Below, piece by piece: positions 19,858 to 31,325 of a stretch of DNA of 64,000 nucleotides. The notes under the pieces were generated by a model, which was not told where the DNA came from, made no database searches, and worked only from the letters and a program-made list of their open reading frames with translations. Source of the DNA: Nereocystis luetkeana (lineage: Eukaryota; Sar; Phaeophyceae; Laminariales; Laminariaceae); assembly GCA_031213475.1 (NCBI GenBank), contig JARUPZ010000010.1, positions 6,860,776 through 6,924,775 on the forward strand. The letters run 5' to 3'. How positions within the stretch are numbered: position 1 is the stretch's first letter; every line of letters starts with the position of its first letter. The position numbers and the translations under genes were made by a program.

Positions 19858-22605
19858 GTGATCGTTTCGTGTGTTGTTTTCCCAACTGTCAAAATCACGG
19901 AGGCTGGGCTCAATGCCCTAGGAAGATCCGAAGAACTGTATAAAATCACGACGCCGGTGGCATCACAGAGGGGGCCACTACCGTCCCAGCGAGAACCCCC
20001 CTCAGGGGTGCCTCTTCCACCACAACCGGGGCAGGGGATCCTGAGGCCACCGTCAACAACGAGGCAGGGGCCGCCTACGATACGTACCCCTCCATTGGGG
20101 CAATCGAGAGTATCGGTCGAGGAGCCTTTGCGGTCGCCGGTAGAGACGGCTTCCCCACCGCCAGAACTTCGGTCGATGATATCGCCCGCCCAGCCAAGGA
20201 CGTCGTGTGGGGCTCTTTCGTCAACGGGTATGCAGTCGAGAGCAGAAGGTGGGCTGGAGGCTTTGACGATGAGGACACCGCCGCTCCCGCCACGGATGGT
20301 ACCTGCACCGGTCCAGGCGCCAGACCCCTCGTTCTCAGCGCAACCAGCCACGACCGGGACTCACTCCCCGACCCCTACACCAGCGCGTCTGCAACCCACC
20401 TCTGAAGAAAGGCCTCCCACGCCCCCGCAGCCGCCGTCACAGACGCTGCAGGAGACTCCAACCCTATCTCCAACAGCACGACGACCGGAAGTGTTCGAGC
20501 CGCGCCCAAGGCAGCCTCAGCCAACGGGGCAGTCCCAAGCAGAGCCGCGGCCTCCACCAGCGAGCTCGATACGCGCGCCGTCACCGTCGGAGACACCGCG
20601 ACCACCACCGACCGCATTACAGCCTGACACGCCACCCCTGCCGTCACCTGTGACAGAGCCACGGCAGTCGTTGCCGACAGGGGCACCCCCTTCGACAGGG
20701 ACGCCGCTCTTGACACCGGAAGCGGTGCTGGCGAATGTGACGTCATCGCAGCCAGCGACCGGACCGGCGCGGACGCCGCTACCAAGGACGCCACCGACGA
20801 CGCCTGGAGGAGCGCGGGAGGGGGGGAGCTCGGGATCAGCGTCGACCCCAGAATCGCCGCCGCCGCCGCCACCCGCAGAGAATGGGCATCCCCGAGTGGA
20901 ACCCCCGGAAGACTGCTGCGTGTGCTACGAGGCATTGGTGGCCCCAATGGTCCATCTCGGCAGCTGCCCTCACCGACTCCACCTGCCTTGCTATGCCGCC
21001 CTCCGCGTCAGAGCGGCAACCGACCTACGATGCCCGGCATGCAGAGCTACCGCAACAGTCGAAGAAGCCGACATAATAGCACTCCGACAGCACAGCGAAG
21101 AGGTCATGTCAGAGGCGATGGCGGTCGCACGGCGTGAGGTGCCGGTTAGGAGAGGAGGGGGGTCATCCACCAGGGCCACACGGAACGGTAGGGGAGGGCG
21201 AGTGATATGCAGCATCTGCCACGGACTGGTGGAGGAGATCGCCTTCGTGCGTGTGTCCTGCTCATGCGAGATGCACCGCCGTTGCGCCCTAGGCTTTGTT
21301 GAAGATGCAATCCCCCGAGCCAAGGCCAACGCGACACGTACGATCACACACCAGGTCACGTGCCCGAACCCGGCTCTACATGCGGTACACCAAGATGTGG
21401 ATCTTCACCCTCTTCTCCAACGTATCAGGGGTCTCGGTAGATCGGCGGATACGGCGGAAGAGAGAGCCATAGGTGCCAGGGTCAACGCTGCGGAGCTCCG
21501 CCTCAACGGGGGGTCCACCACCCCAACTGGAACGATAGATTTGTCGAGGAGCGCAACTGAGAGAGGGGAGGAGGATATCTGGGGAGATTGGCGTGGCACG
21601 GCCCCCCAGCAAGCACAAGTGGAAGCGCCGTGCGGGACCTGTGGAGAGCAAGTTACAGACCGTAACAGGTTCTCTTTCGCAGGTTGGCTCGCTCATACGG
21701 AGTGCGCCGTGGAGAACGTACAGGGGGCCTCCGGAAGGGGAGACGATCGGTTCGGGGTAGCCATCCCAGAAGGGAACGGGCCGCTCCGTCGGAGAGCGTT
21801 TCGTCTCACCCAGATACTGCCGAGGCTACACCTACGTTATGACGGCGCTACAGTGATGGGCGCCCATAGAAGGAGACAACGGGAAAGATCGTGGCGGTCA
21901 GCGATTTCGCAGGATGAGGACGTCGTGAACCCACCTTAGACCCAACAGGCAGAAGGGAGGGAGAGAGAGGAGGAAGACGCAGAGTGCACGTACTGCGGAC
22001 AGGCTCTGGAAGACTCGGCAGAGGCGTCGAGGGGCATTCACAGGCAAGTACCCGTCCCGTGCTCCCACGGGGGGCTTGTGCACTCCAGTTGCATGCTGGA
22101 ACGAGCAGACCGCCTCGCGAGAGGGCATACAGACCCGAGGTCCTGCGTCGCATGCCGCCACGAGGGGGGCGGGGGAAGACGACCCCCCCACCCGGCGGAG
22201 CTTGCTAGTGGCTTACCAATGGAGGAGTCGGGGGGAAGATGGGCAACGTTAAGGAGCACCACACAGTTCGCCGACCTCCTTCAACGGGACGCCCCAAGAC
22301 CGGGGCCGGCTAGTTACCTGACAACCGGCGTATACAGCTCATTCGAGCACATGGTACGTGCCCACGGGAGGAGCCCAACCTCTTCGTCCCTCTTGTGCTC
22401 CCTGTTCAGCGATGCTCTGGGCCTGCCTCAAGCGGCCTACCTTAATTTACCACGCTCGAGGGAATGGGAAGTGGCCGTCGGCCGCTACCGTGCGCGGTTC
22501 GCCGCGCTCGGGATTCGATCGCAGGATGTCCTGCTTCGATTAACTAAGGTGAGGCTCTACATTGGGCCCCATGTTCAAGAAATACTTGGCGGGCCTCGAC
22601 GCTGA
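19858..22605 (+). pseudogene. LINE N-terminal region: Pro-rich plus RING-like fingers
   Basis: One frame, interrupted by TAG at 21937-21939 and then open again to 22605. The first third is Pro/Thr/Ser-rich. A canonical RING-H2 pattern follows (CCVC, CPHRLH, CYAAL, CPAC; about 20910-21045). Next is a variant finger (CSICHG ... CSCEMHRRC, about 21208-21285), then a CGTCGEQ ... HTEC motif (about 21631-21703). After the stop, a fourth RING-like finger appears (CTYCGQ ... CSHGGLVHSSC ... CVAC, about 21985-22155). RING fingers are usually E3 ubiquitin ligase or protein-binding modules. Here they could also bind nucleic acid. The first accepted codon is a non-ATG, so the true start is unknown. Confidence 0.75.
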
Positions 22606-24940
22606 GTGTGAGGAACGCTTGACGAGATGGACTCTCGGCGTTCAAAACGCGCTGGCGGAAAGTAGCGCGCTCCCTCCCTTTCCGGTGGAGGCGGCGCCCT
22701 CGCCGGGAGCAATGGGGCCGGCGCTAGAGAGAGATCCGATGAGGAGAGTGCAGCTGGAGCAAGAACGCGCAGCTCCGAGTATCTCAGAGAGCCACCAAAA
22801 CGAGGGAAGCCGGGATACCACGCCAACAGAAAAACCCAGAACGCCCTGGACAAGGTCCGAGACAGCGTCGACAACCCCCGGACCGACAGTGCCAACCAAC
22901 GGGAGGGAGGGGGGAGCGATCGCAAGGGGTAGACGAGGCCGATCGAGAGGTTCTGGGAGGGGTCCACGAGGAAGCAGTGCAGGGAGAGGGGCCGACGCGA
23001 GTACGGGGCGAAACGCCAGGCGGGGGGGTAGTGCGCCACCCTCTTCAGTAGACGGGAGGGGGGAGGGGAGAGGGGAGAAGGGAGTGGGGGGAGCGGAGGG
23101 AGAAGGGGAAGCGTGGGGACCGGGGGGGACAGAGGGATCGGGGGGGGTGGGGGGGGAAGGGGGAACGGATGGAGCGGGGGGAGCGGGGGGAGCGGTGGAA
23201 GCGAGAGGAGCGGAGGGAGTGGAGGGAGTGGGGGGGGCGGGGAGAGCGGGGGGAGCGGAGGGAGCGGGGGGAACGGGAGCAGCGAGGGGAGCGGGAGGAG
23301 CGGGGGAAGCGATGAGAGCGGGGAGACGGGGTAGTGCGCCACCTTCGTCAGCAGGCAGGGGGTGGGAGGGGTGAGCGGGGGCGGGGGGGGGGGCGAGAGA
23401 AGCGAGGGGATAGGGGGGGGGCGGGGTGGAGGGAGTGAGGGAGGCGGGGGAAGCGGGGGGAGGGGGGGAGGCGGAGAGAACGGGGGAGGCGGAGGGAGCG
23501 GGGAGAGAGGGGGGGGCAGATAGGGTAGGGGGAGTGGAGGGCGAGGGGGGCGAGGGGGGGACGGAGGGGGAGGAGGGAGCGGAGGGAGTGGGGAGGAGTA
23601 CCAGGAGCGAACCTACCAGAGAGGAGAGAGATAGTGAGGGTAGAGGAGAACCGGAAACGGGAGGGCCGCGGAATGGTGGGGGAAGAGGGGGGAGAGAAGG
23701 GAGAGAGACGAGGCAAAGAAGTGGAGGGAGAGGAGCCGCAATGGACGACACGGGGTCTGGGATGCCAAACGACGAGGGTCCAACCGGAGGATCTCCCAGG
23801 GCGTCGGGGAGGAAACCCGGGAACGGGACGCGCCCAAGGGTCTTCCTTGGCGACACCACAGGGGAAGTGGCGTGCGGGGTCTGCGGTGTAACGCTACAAC
23901 TAGGGCACCGGGCGGTACGCTTTCCTTGTGGACAAGGGCGCCACGTGCTTCACGCCCGTTGTGTGGTGGAGGCCCTTGCGAGAGGCGCAGCACCGGCACC
24001 TCTCCGCTGCCCAGCAGTCAACTGTGGAGCACAACATCCAAGACGGGAAGCACTGCAGGCAGCGGTCCAAGCGGACCCGAGGCTTCGTAATCGGGCCGCG
24101 AGGATGGGAGGGGGGACCATAGGTGATGAGGACCTTCGCAGCCGGGGGCTTTGGTACGGGTGGGACCAGAACAGCTTGGGTATAGGGCCACCACTTGATG
24201 CCGTTTCCTTGGATGACCTGGGCCAACGTTTCGCAACCGGGAAAACAGTGCAACCGCAGTTGACTGGCGCACACGCGCGCATTAGCATTCACGTGCTCGG
24301 CATCCTCAACCACGCTATGGGTGAGCACAGGCCGAACCGAGAGTCGGCGACGCCGAACTCGCTCCTACGGGCGATCAAGCTATGGTACCTCATGCCAGCC
24401 CTGCTCCACTTACCGGACGGCCGAATCAAGAGGCGACAGAGGTTCGCGTTGGTGGAGAGTGGGGATATAGTACTCCTGCTCCCATGGCTGATAGCATTCA
24501 CGAGGGGAGGGGACCTGAGGCGACGGGATGCCACCCAAGAAGATTCGGAGGAGACGAAGCTCGAACGGGCGTCGTCGGCGTGTCGCCACGCGGGAGAGGT
24601 CAAAGTGGCAGCTCGCAATCTGCTAGCAGAGCCACGATCAGCTGGAAACGAAACGACGTGGAGCACACTGGTGGCCAAGTTCCCCTCCAAAGATCGCGCC
24701 GCAGTGTCCGTGGCGGCGGCGGCTGCGGTGTTGGCGAGCGCCACCGAGGTGGAAGATGGAAACGCCCCTCCGTGGCGCCCTGACGATGAGTACGCCTCCG
24801 AGGTGCTCTTCGACGTCATCAGCTCCCGCAGTGCCCTTTCAGGCCCCGGAAACGACGGTCAACGCTTTGTGCACCTGCAATCCATCATCCACACCGACAT
24901 CGGGCGGGAAGAGTTCGGAAAGGGCATGACAGCCTTCTGA
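22562..24940 (+). pseudogene. LINE middle region: Gly-rich segment, RING-like finger, pre-RT
   Basis: The coding frame shifts here relative to the upstream part (overlap 22562-22605) and stays in one frame to 25807, with TGA stops at 23372 and 24938. It encodes a basic, Arg/Gly-rich stretch and then a Gly/Ala/Glu repeat made by the G-rich minisatellite. A further RING-like finger follows (CGVCGVTLQ ... CGQGRHVLHARC ... CPAVNC, about 23874-24030). After it comes a pre-RT domain of ordinary composition. The TGA at 24938 is followed by CGG with the reading continuing, typical of decay rather than of a gene end. Confidence 0.7.
23040..23620 (+). repeat. G-rich purine minisatellite in LINE coding region
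   Basis: Degenerate GGGGGGAGCG and GGAGCGGAGG units run for almost 600 bases with hardly any T or C on the plus strand. The plus frame reads as Gly/Ala/Glu repeats. Runs of four or more G recur often enough to allow G-quadruplexes. Confidence 0.9.
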
Positions 24941-26220
24941 CGGAGAATCGTCGACGAGCCGGACGCGTTCCCGCCAGAATTCTGGCAGCTCTTCTTGCAG
25001 TCGAGCCTCACTGCCTTGGGGGAAAAGTGCCGGCCGGTTTGCGTGGGCATGACATGGAGGCAGCTCATCACCGCGGGGGCTATGCGACTGTGGCGGCCGC
25101 GGTTGGAGGAGGTCAACCGAGAGGTGAAGCAGTTTGGGGTCGCCATACCCGGAGGAGTGGAGCATGTGGGGCTGAGATCTAGGACGTTACACGAGACGGG
25201 CAACTGGGTCGTCCTAACGGACTGCTCCAACGCCTTCAACACGGTTAAGCGGACGGCGGTGTTTGCAGAGGCGGCCAACTGCGTGCCAGCGCTCACGCCG
25301 TTTGTGGCCAAGTGGTACGGCACAAGACCCGCCGACGTGTATTTCCGGATGGACTCAGGGGAGACCAGGACGATCGCTTGCTCCAGCGGTGTCCAGCAAG
25401 GGGACCCCATGGGGCCGGCAATGTTCTGCCTGGCGTTGCGACCGGGGCTGAAGCGTTTCCGACAGGAGTTCGAGGGAGAAGAAGTGGAAGCCTTCGCCTA
25501 CATGGACGATGTATCTTTCGGCCTTATGGGGGTCACGGCCAACACGATTAGAGCTTTTGCCTTCCTCCGGCGAGAGCTAGACGACATCGGCATTGTGGTC
25601 AACCCCGCCAAGACCGTAGCACTACCACCCAAAGGACACGTCCCGAAGGCGGAGGAGATAACGCTCCTGGAGAGCGATGACGTCCGCATCGCAGACGAAG
25701 GAGGGGTGACGGTGGTGGGTGTCCCGATCGGCTCGGATGAAAACGCTGGGGCGAGCAATGGAGGTAGTGAGGGACGGAGGCGCGGACCGCCTTGCACGCT
25801 GCCTTAACATGCCAGACAAGCAAGCGGCGGCCCTCATCACCGTCGAATCCGTCGGGCAGCGGACGGGCTACCTCGAAAGGGCTCTGGACCCGGGGCTGTC
25901 ACTCGAAGCATGCCGAAGGACCGACAACGGGGCTCAGTGGGCCTACGAAAATATCCTAGAGCTACCGGGAGCGGCGGACGCACAGTCGTTTTTCCAGGAG
26001 GGGTGCCCGGCCAGCCTACTGACTCTAAAACCCTACCAACAAGCCCAAGCACGTCTTTCTACAGGAGCAGGAGGGTTAGGGCTGCCGTCGACGGAAGCGA
26101 GGCGAATGTCTGCCTCAATTGGGAGTAGGGTGGGCATCCTGCCGGAGGTTCTAGCAGACCTCACGGGCCCGCTAGGAGACAGGGTAAAGAGGGGTCTCCC
26201 TCATTCGAGCATCATTTGCT
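24941..26220 (+). pseudogene. LINE reverse transcriptase
   Basis: Frame 24995-25807 continues the pre-RT frame past its TGA. It carries LTDCSNAFNTV (RT motif A with catalytic Asp, about 25218), GVQQGDPMGPAMF (about 25390) and YMDD (about 25500). VNPAKT and VVGVPIG follow. After a frameshift near 25745 the reading continues in another frame to 26222 (for example, TGYLERALDPGLSLEAC, typical of the RT thumb region). It lacks the DTGS protease and RNase H of the LTR element and is clearly non-LTR in type. It would act by target-primed reverse transcription. Confidence 0.85.
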
Positions 26221-27392
26221 GAGCTCGGTGGCAGCCTGCGAGAGATCAGGGACACGTGGGGCGTGACAAAAGAAGCGATGGAGGGCATCGTCCCCGAATC
26301 CTGGCTGGAATGGAGCATGGGTGCAGAGGGGGACCTGGTCCCAGGGCCCCCTGAAGCCGACATGCTGGCGGCGCATGATGCCGTAACCACTAACTCCCGG
26401 AAGGCTCAACAGAGGTTGGGCAAGCTGGTGAATCAGGGTCGACACGCTGCACACACAGCCTCGCTGGAGGGGCTACCGGAGATTGCATGCCCACCTGGAC
26501 CAGGAGACCCGCTGGGGGGGAGCGAGACCAAGGCCTTCGCCAAAGCTCGCTACAGGAGTTTACAAGGAGCAGGAGCCACTGCTTGCCTTCGGGCGAGGCC
26601 AACAGACTCGCTCCGTGTCATACCAGCAGAGGAGTTCGTGGGCATGGGAAGGCGCTTCATAGGCATCGAGGAGCACGTGGCGGTGAGGTGCCCCTGCTGC
26701 GAGGCAGTCGACATAGACACACGCCACGCACGCATCTGTCCCAGAGCAGGGGCACAGGTAAACCAACATCAACCGTTGGTTCACGCGATCTCCCGCACGC
26801 TGAAGCGGCTGGGAATCCCTCACCAAGTGGAGAGCGGCGAACCGTTCACTGCAGACTGGAACCTGCGGATGGACATCGTTGTCAGGAGAGGAGGTCTTCG
26901 GGACGCTCCTAACAGGGAATACAGGGAAAAGTCCATCCTGCTGGACGTCACCCATGCAGACCCGCAAGCGCAGGCCCACCTGCGAGGAGGCACAGCGCTG
27001 ATCATGATGGATCAGCTGCCTCTGCCTCCGAGGCGCGCAAGCGCCAACACTACGCGCGTCCGGGACATGTGTCCTTCGACGAGCGGAGCCGCAAACTAGC
27101 CACCTTAGCGGTGGAAAGCTTTGGGCGCCTCGGGGTAGAGGGCAGCAACTTCATCGACCAGCTGACAGCTAGCGTCGTGGGGGGGAGGGAGGGTGGGTCG
27201 ATGGCAAGGAAGGGGGTAGTGAAAGAACGCCTGCTCCAAATCGTCTCGGTGACCACTCAGGTCGCCATTTCGAGGAGGGTGTCGAGGTTCAAGCTTCAGC
27301 TTAGGGACCGCCAAGAAGGAAGAAGGAATAGGGGGGGGAGGGACGACAGACCCACACCGATGGCGTGGGAATGGAGCTTGGATGCAGTTTAG
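26221..27392 (+). pseudogene. LINE C-terminal zinc motif and restriction-like endonuclease
   Basis: The frame at 26263-27099 carries a Cys/His motif (CPCCE ... TRHARIC, about 26690-26740). A PD-(D/E)XK-like pair follows (RMDIVV about 26866-26885, ILLDVTHADP about 26935-26965), as in R2-type endonucleases. A frameshift near 27010 moves the end of the protein (HVSFDERSRKLATLAVES, a helical tail ending at 27392) into another frame. The family function is to nick the genomic target and prime reverse transcription. Target specificity cannot be read from one decayed copy. Confidence 0.75.
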
Positions 27393-27608
27393 GATTTAAT
27401 AATAGAACGTAATGAGAAGGAAGGAGCAAATACAGCAAATAGAGTAGACAAGCCGAAAGTTGGCACGGAAGGGAGGTAGACTTGGTGCATGGGTTTCCTT
27501 GTATTTCCGAGGTTTTCTTCTCTCGGGAAAGTTATAAGTGATCCATGTTGAAGATCATGCTGCACATTGTCGGATGGCAAGAGAAATAATATTAATAATA
27601 ATAATAAA
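27393..27608 (+). other. LINE 3' untranslated region and (AAT)n tail
   Basis: Non-coding. It ends ACATTGTCGGATGGCAAG followed by AATAAT repeats instead of poly(A). The same 18 bases plus an AT-rich triplet run occur at 3508-3545. Confidence 0.6.
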
Positions 27609-27670
27609 TCAAATTTCGGCAAATGTATCATATACCTTGTACCTGGTACGTGAATATCGAGCCAATATCG

Positions 27671-28377
27671 TACGAGCTGGGCCAGCCAAGGTGCTGTTTT
27701 TTTGTTTGGTAGGCGATGCCCCGCTCGCATATTGGGATTTGATTTTTTGGCACCGTGTTGATCATGCACCAACCAACAAACGGAAAACTCGCCTTTTTAT
27801 TTTTTTAGATTTGTTTTGAGGGATGTGACCGATACAAGGATCCGAAAAAATACAAAAACGGCCATAGCTTTTTTGGAAAAAAGAAAAACAAAAAAGGCGT
27901 GTCTTCCGTTTGTTTGCACATACATGCGGTTCAAATATGAGGTTTAATTTTTGGATCGAAAGTCGCAAAATTGAGCGGGGCATCGCAGAAAAACCCACAT
28001 TTCTCGTACTTCCTTGTTTTATGTATGAGAATCGTGTTTTGGCAATATCTCTTGATGGGTGGCGAATTGGGCAACGAAAGTAATATCGATGTTCTTCTAC
28101 GGTCTTCAGCTACGCCTCCACCAATTTTCGCCTCGATCGGGAACGACAATTTTGTCGCGAAATTTGTGTCGAAAAAATGGCGTTTTTGAGTTTCCGCCGA
28201 TATCTCGTCGAGATCGAGTCGACATAGAAAAAATGTCTTTATTTTAGTATGCTTTGTTTCTGCGCGTGTACAGCAGTGTCGGGGTCAATGCCTCCAAATT
28301 TCAAGTCCAAATTCGCAGTGGTTCCCGAGATACCACCTTAGGATGGTTTATCCATTTTTTGGCTGGCCCAGCTCGTA
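27671..28377. mobile_element. 707-bp non-autonomous element with 19-bp TIRs
   Basis: It begins TACGAGCTGGGCCAGCCAA at 27671 and ends with the exact reverse complement at 28377. It has no long coding frame. Inside is a second imperfect inverted repeat: CAAACGGAAAACTCGCC (about 27777) against GGCGTGTCTTCCGTTTG (about 27896). The outer TA of each arm may be a TA target site. The family is unrecognised. Confidence 0.7.
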
Positions 28378-28581
28378 GGCATGTATGTGTAGGATACCAG
28401 CAGGATAATACAGCCTGCTCCTGCTCCTGTCTACATACTGCGAACCATATATGCATGCATGTGCGTCAGCCCCCCCAACCATATCATTTTACAAGCGATA
28501 CTCATTGACTCGTTATTACACCTATATTATGATAGCTACCCGATGCCTGGTATAAAAAAAACTGTGTACCAGGTACCAGGT

Positions 28582-28586
<5 letters not shown>

Positions 28587-28621
<35 letters not shown>

Positions 28622-28938
28622 CCATCCCATTCATTATCTTCGCACATCTTCTTCTCTCTCTCCTTCCAACTCGTAACTCAGATCCGGGGTCACATAGCAG
28701 GCTCTTCTCCCCCCTTCCCGCTACGGTACGTGCCTTCATTTTTATCGCGAGAAGATTTCAGCCTTTTCTTCCCTCGTCGACTCGCATCGAATTGTGCCTA
28801 CCCACGCTGCAAGGCGCTCTCAACAATTGAATCCCTTTTTTTATTTTTGCAAATAAAGTCAAAGTCCGACCCTCCTAGGGCTCGAACCCAGGACTCAAAC
28901 AAGTAGAATTCGAGGTTAACCACTTGAACCACCGGGGC
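28587..28938 (-). mobile_element. tRNA-derived SINE, copy 3
   Basis: Same SINE as at 16703-17042, reversed, with a T-run of over 30 bases representing the A-tail and CCACCGGGGC as the head end. GTACCAGGTACCAGGTATG lies immediately beside its tail. No target-site duplication was found. Confidence 0.9.
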
Positions 28939-29371
28939 GACCGGCATCTCCGGGTGTCTGGTGTGTGAATTGGCTGTAGTATACCGGTGGGTAGTTGAAT
29001 GTTCGTATCTTCAAGGATGCCGCTTTATTCTTACGCGACGTACGAGTGCCCGCTGACATGCCCGCCCACCACATTTTCTGATATTTTTCCTTTTCGTTGC
29101 GTAAAAAAGATGAGCGGCGGGCTAGTGGTACTTGAATAGTAGTACTGAGTAGTGCAGAGTTTACAAGTACTACTACAGTTGTTTCAGTACGTTATTTTTA
29201 CCAGGTATGTACCAGTACCAAAATACGAAATCATGGAATACCTGGTGGTATTTGTTTAAGATAGGAGACTGACTGCTGTGTAACACGACGATGTTGGTGT
29301 GTTGCACCGCACAGCCCACACAGCAGCATTCAGCAAGCAGCTACGTGTGGTGGTGTAGGTCGGACACGAAC

Positions 29372-29453
29372 ATGGCGCCGGATACAGCCAAGATGGGAGC
29401 TACGCTGGACGCTGACGAGCTCTCGTACCTCCGTCAGCGGTTCAAACAACCTG
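29372..29453 (+). CDS. Exon 1 (start codon)
   Basis: ATG in a strong context (AACATGG). The exon encodes 27 codons plus one base, ending at donor CTG|GTGAGA. The peptide contains LDADELSYLRQRFKQP. Phase 1 agrees with exon 2. Confidence 0.7.
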
Positions 29454-31293
29454 GTGAGAAGGAGAGAGAGAGATGGAGAGAGACCTACATACCGGCACGG
29501 TTTTGTCTTGTCTGCAGGAACTCGTTTTGTGTCTGTCCGTAAATGTAAGAACCGTTTGGTATGAATATTTGTATTGATACCGTCCTTACACTTACAGACA
29601 ACTATGGACTTAAAATGTAATAAACGTTTGGTATCCATATTAATGACCACACGGTCCCTACATTTCCGGACATAGCGTGTTTTGTTGTTTTTCTTGTTTT
29701 TTTCTTTCTCACATACATACCCCGAAGGAAACACGCGGTTGAATGTCTTCGAGGGAGGTGCTTGGTTCCTCTTGAAAGCAAGGCTAGGCTGGCCGTGGAG
29801 CCACGCTTGGCATGGTCGAGGGCATGGTGTGGAAAGGAGAGGCCGGGGGGTGGGAGTCAATGAAGGTCACGCAGGCGGAGCGAGTTTTAACATTTTTTTG
29901 CCGAATCGTATCATTTGTCCGCGTCACCAGCGTCCGTCGGGACTCGTTTGGTCGTTTTATACTTTTACTACTTTTTAGTACGTATTGTTATGACAACTGG
30001 TGTACTCGTACCTGGCTCTCGTTCTGCTGTTCCAGCACCAAGTCAAGTACCCTGTGCCCTGTACCAATTTAATACCTGGTACAGCACAAACAGCACGAGT
30101 ACCTACAGTATGTCCTGTGTCGTTCGAGCTCTGTAGTCTGCTGCAGCCCCTGGACGTTGTTGTTTGTTGTTGTTGCTGTTGTTATTGCTGCTTCTGCCGT
30201 CACATGATTTAAGCGTACCTGGTACAGCAGTAGGAGGCGTGTCGCGAAAGGAATGGTCTTGGTACCGATACGTGTAGTACCGCCGTACTACCGATGTAGG
30301 AGGGGGTACGTTGTGCGCCCCGTGGCCCAGTGGCTGCATAGTCTATAATTAATGCTATTAAAATAGTCGTCGAGTTTCGAGATAATCGACCATGCATGTA
30401 TTATGAAAAACATGGCACATGAAACATGGCACATGTCGTACGAATTATGAAAAACATGGCAATAATGCTGCACTCGGCCAGTAGATACCTGGTATATCCA
30501 TAACTTGTGTCTTCAACTATTAATACTCGTATACCTGTGTACTGCTGTACGTGACAATACTCGTATTTATAGTACCCCTGAACCAGTAGTCTTACGTTGG
30601 TTGGTGCATCGTCTACCGAGTTGTTTGCGTCTGACCCGTACACTATTCATATTTCTGACGAGCTGCGTGAGGGCTGAACTGCTGTACAGCAGTAAGTAGC
30701 TGTACGAGTGCATTGTGATTCTGCTGTTGTTGCTGGATTTGCTGCCGCTCTGTGGAACAAGTATTAAAAAACCACCTCTGGTACTTGGTCATTCATACAT
30801 GTCGTGGTCCCGCTTGTGCGGCGAGCTGTGTGCGGCACCCATTAGTGCGGGGCCCCGCTTTAGTGCGGTGCATATATATATACCAGGTATTTTTTTTGTT
30901 GTTGTTCTCACATTAACTCACAATTCAATGCAGTCCGTGGTCGCAGGACAGGCTCCAATAACTCTGGAGAGTGGAAGAAATACCTCAAGTAAAAACAGAG
31001 GCAAAAAACAAAAAACAAGCATACGCACTCCACCACTGCGGACACCAGGGAAGCAAAAAGGAGACTATTAATAGCAGACAAAAACCTAAAAAAAGAAGAT
31101 GAAGCTAAGCAAATTTTAAAGAAAACAAAAACAAAAACAAAACTAAAGCAGACGCAGATAGATAGCAAAACGCAAATATATATATATATATATACTCGTA
31201 GCTTGTCACGACTTCGTCGGCCCACTATCGCGGGACCGAACCTTCAATACTGCGATACTGCAATAATAGTGCGGGCACCGCACAACGTTGTTT

Positions 31294-31325
<32 letters not shown>

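Larger units (their letters stand above)
19853..27608 (+). mobile_element. Non-LTR retrotransposon with RING array, RT and restriction-like endonuclease (decayed)
   Basis: A plus-strand element of about 7.7 kb with no LTRs. It has, in order, a Pro-rich region, several RING-like zinc fingers, a Gly-rich repeat region, another RING-like finger, a reverse transcriptase (GVQQGDP, YMDD), a Cys/His motif and a PD-(D/E)XK-type nuclease. It ends at an (AAT)n tail (27583-27607). The nuclease downstream of the RT places it with the endonuclease-last (R2/CRE/NeSL-like) non-LTR group. Three in-frame stops (21937, 23372, 24938) and at least four frameshifts (about 22580, 25745, 26210, 27010) show that this copy is inactive. 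The exact 5' end is unknown. Confidence 0.85.

Noticed and set aside
19806-20351. Long minus-strand frame opposite the LINE N-terminus
   Set aside because: It is a shadow of the GC-rich, Pro-rich plus-strand frame and has no domain of its own.
22642-23859. 405-residue minus-strand Pro/Leu/Ser-rich frame
   Set aside because: It is the complement of the G-rich minisatellite. Its composition is explained by the repeat.
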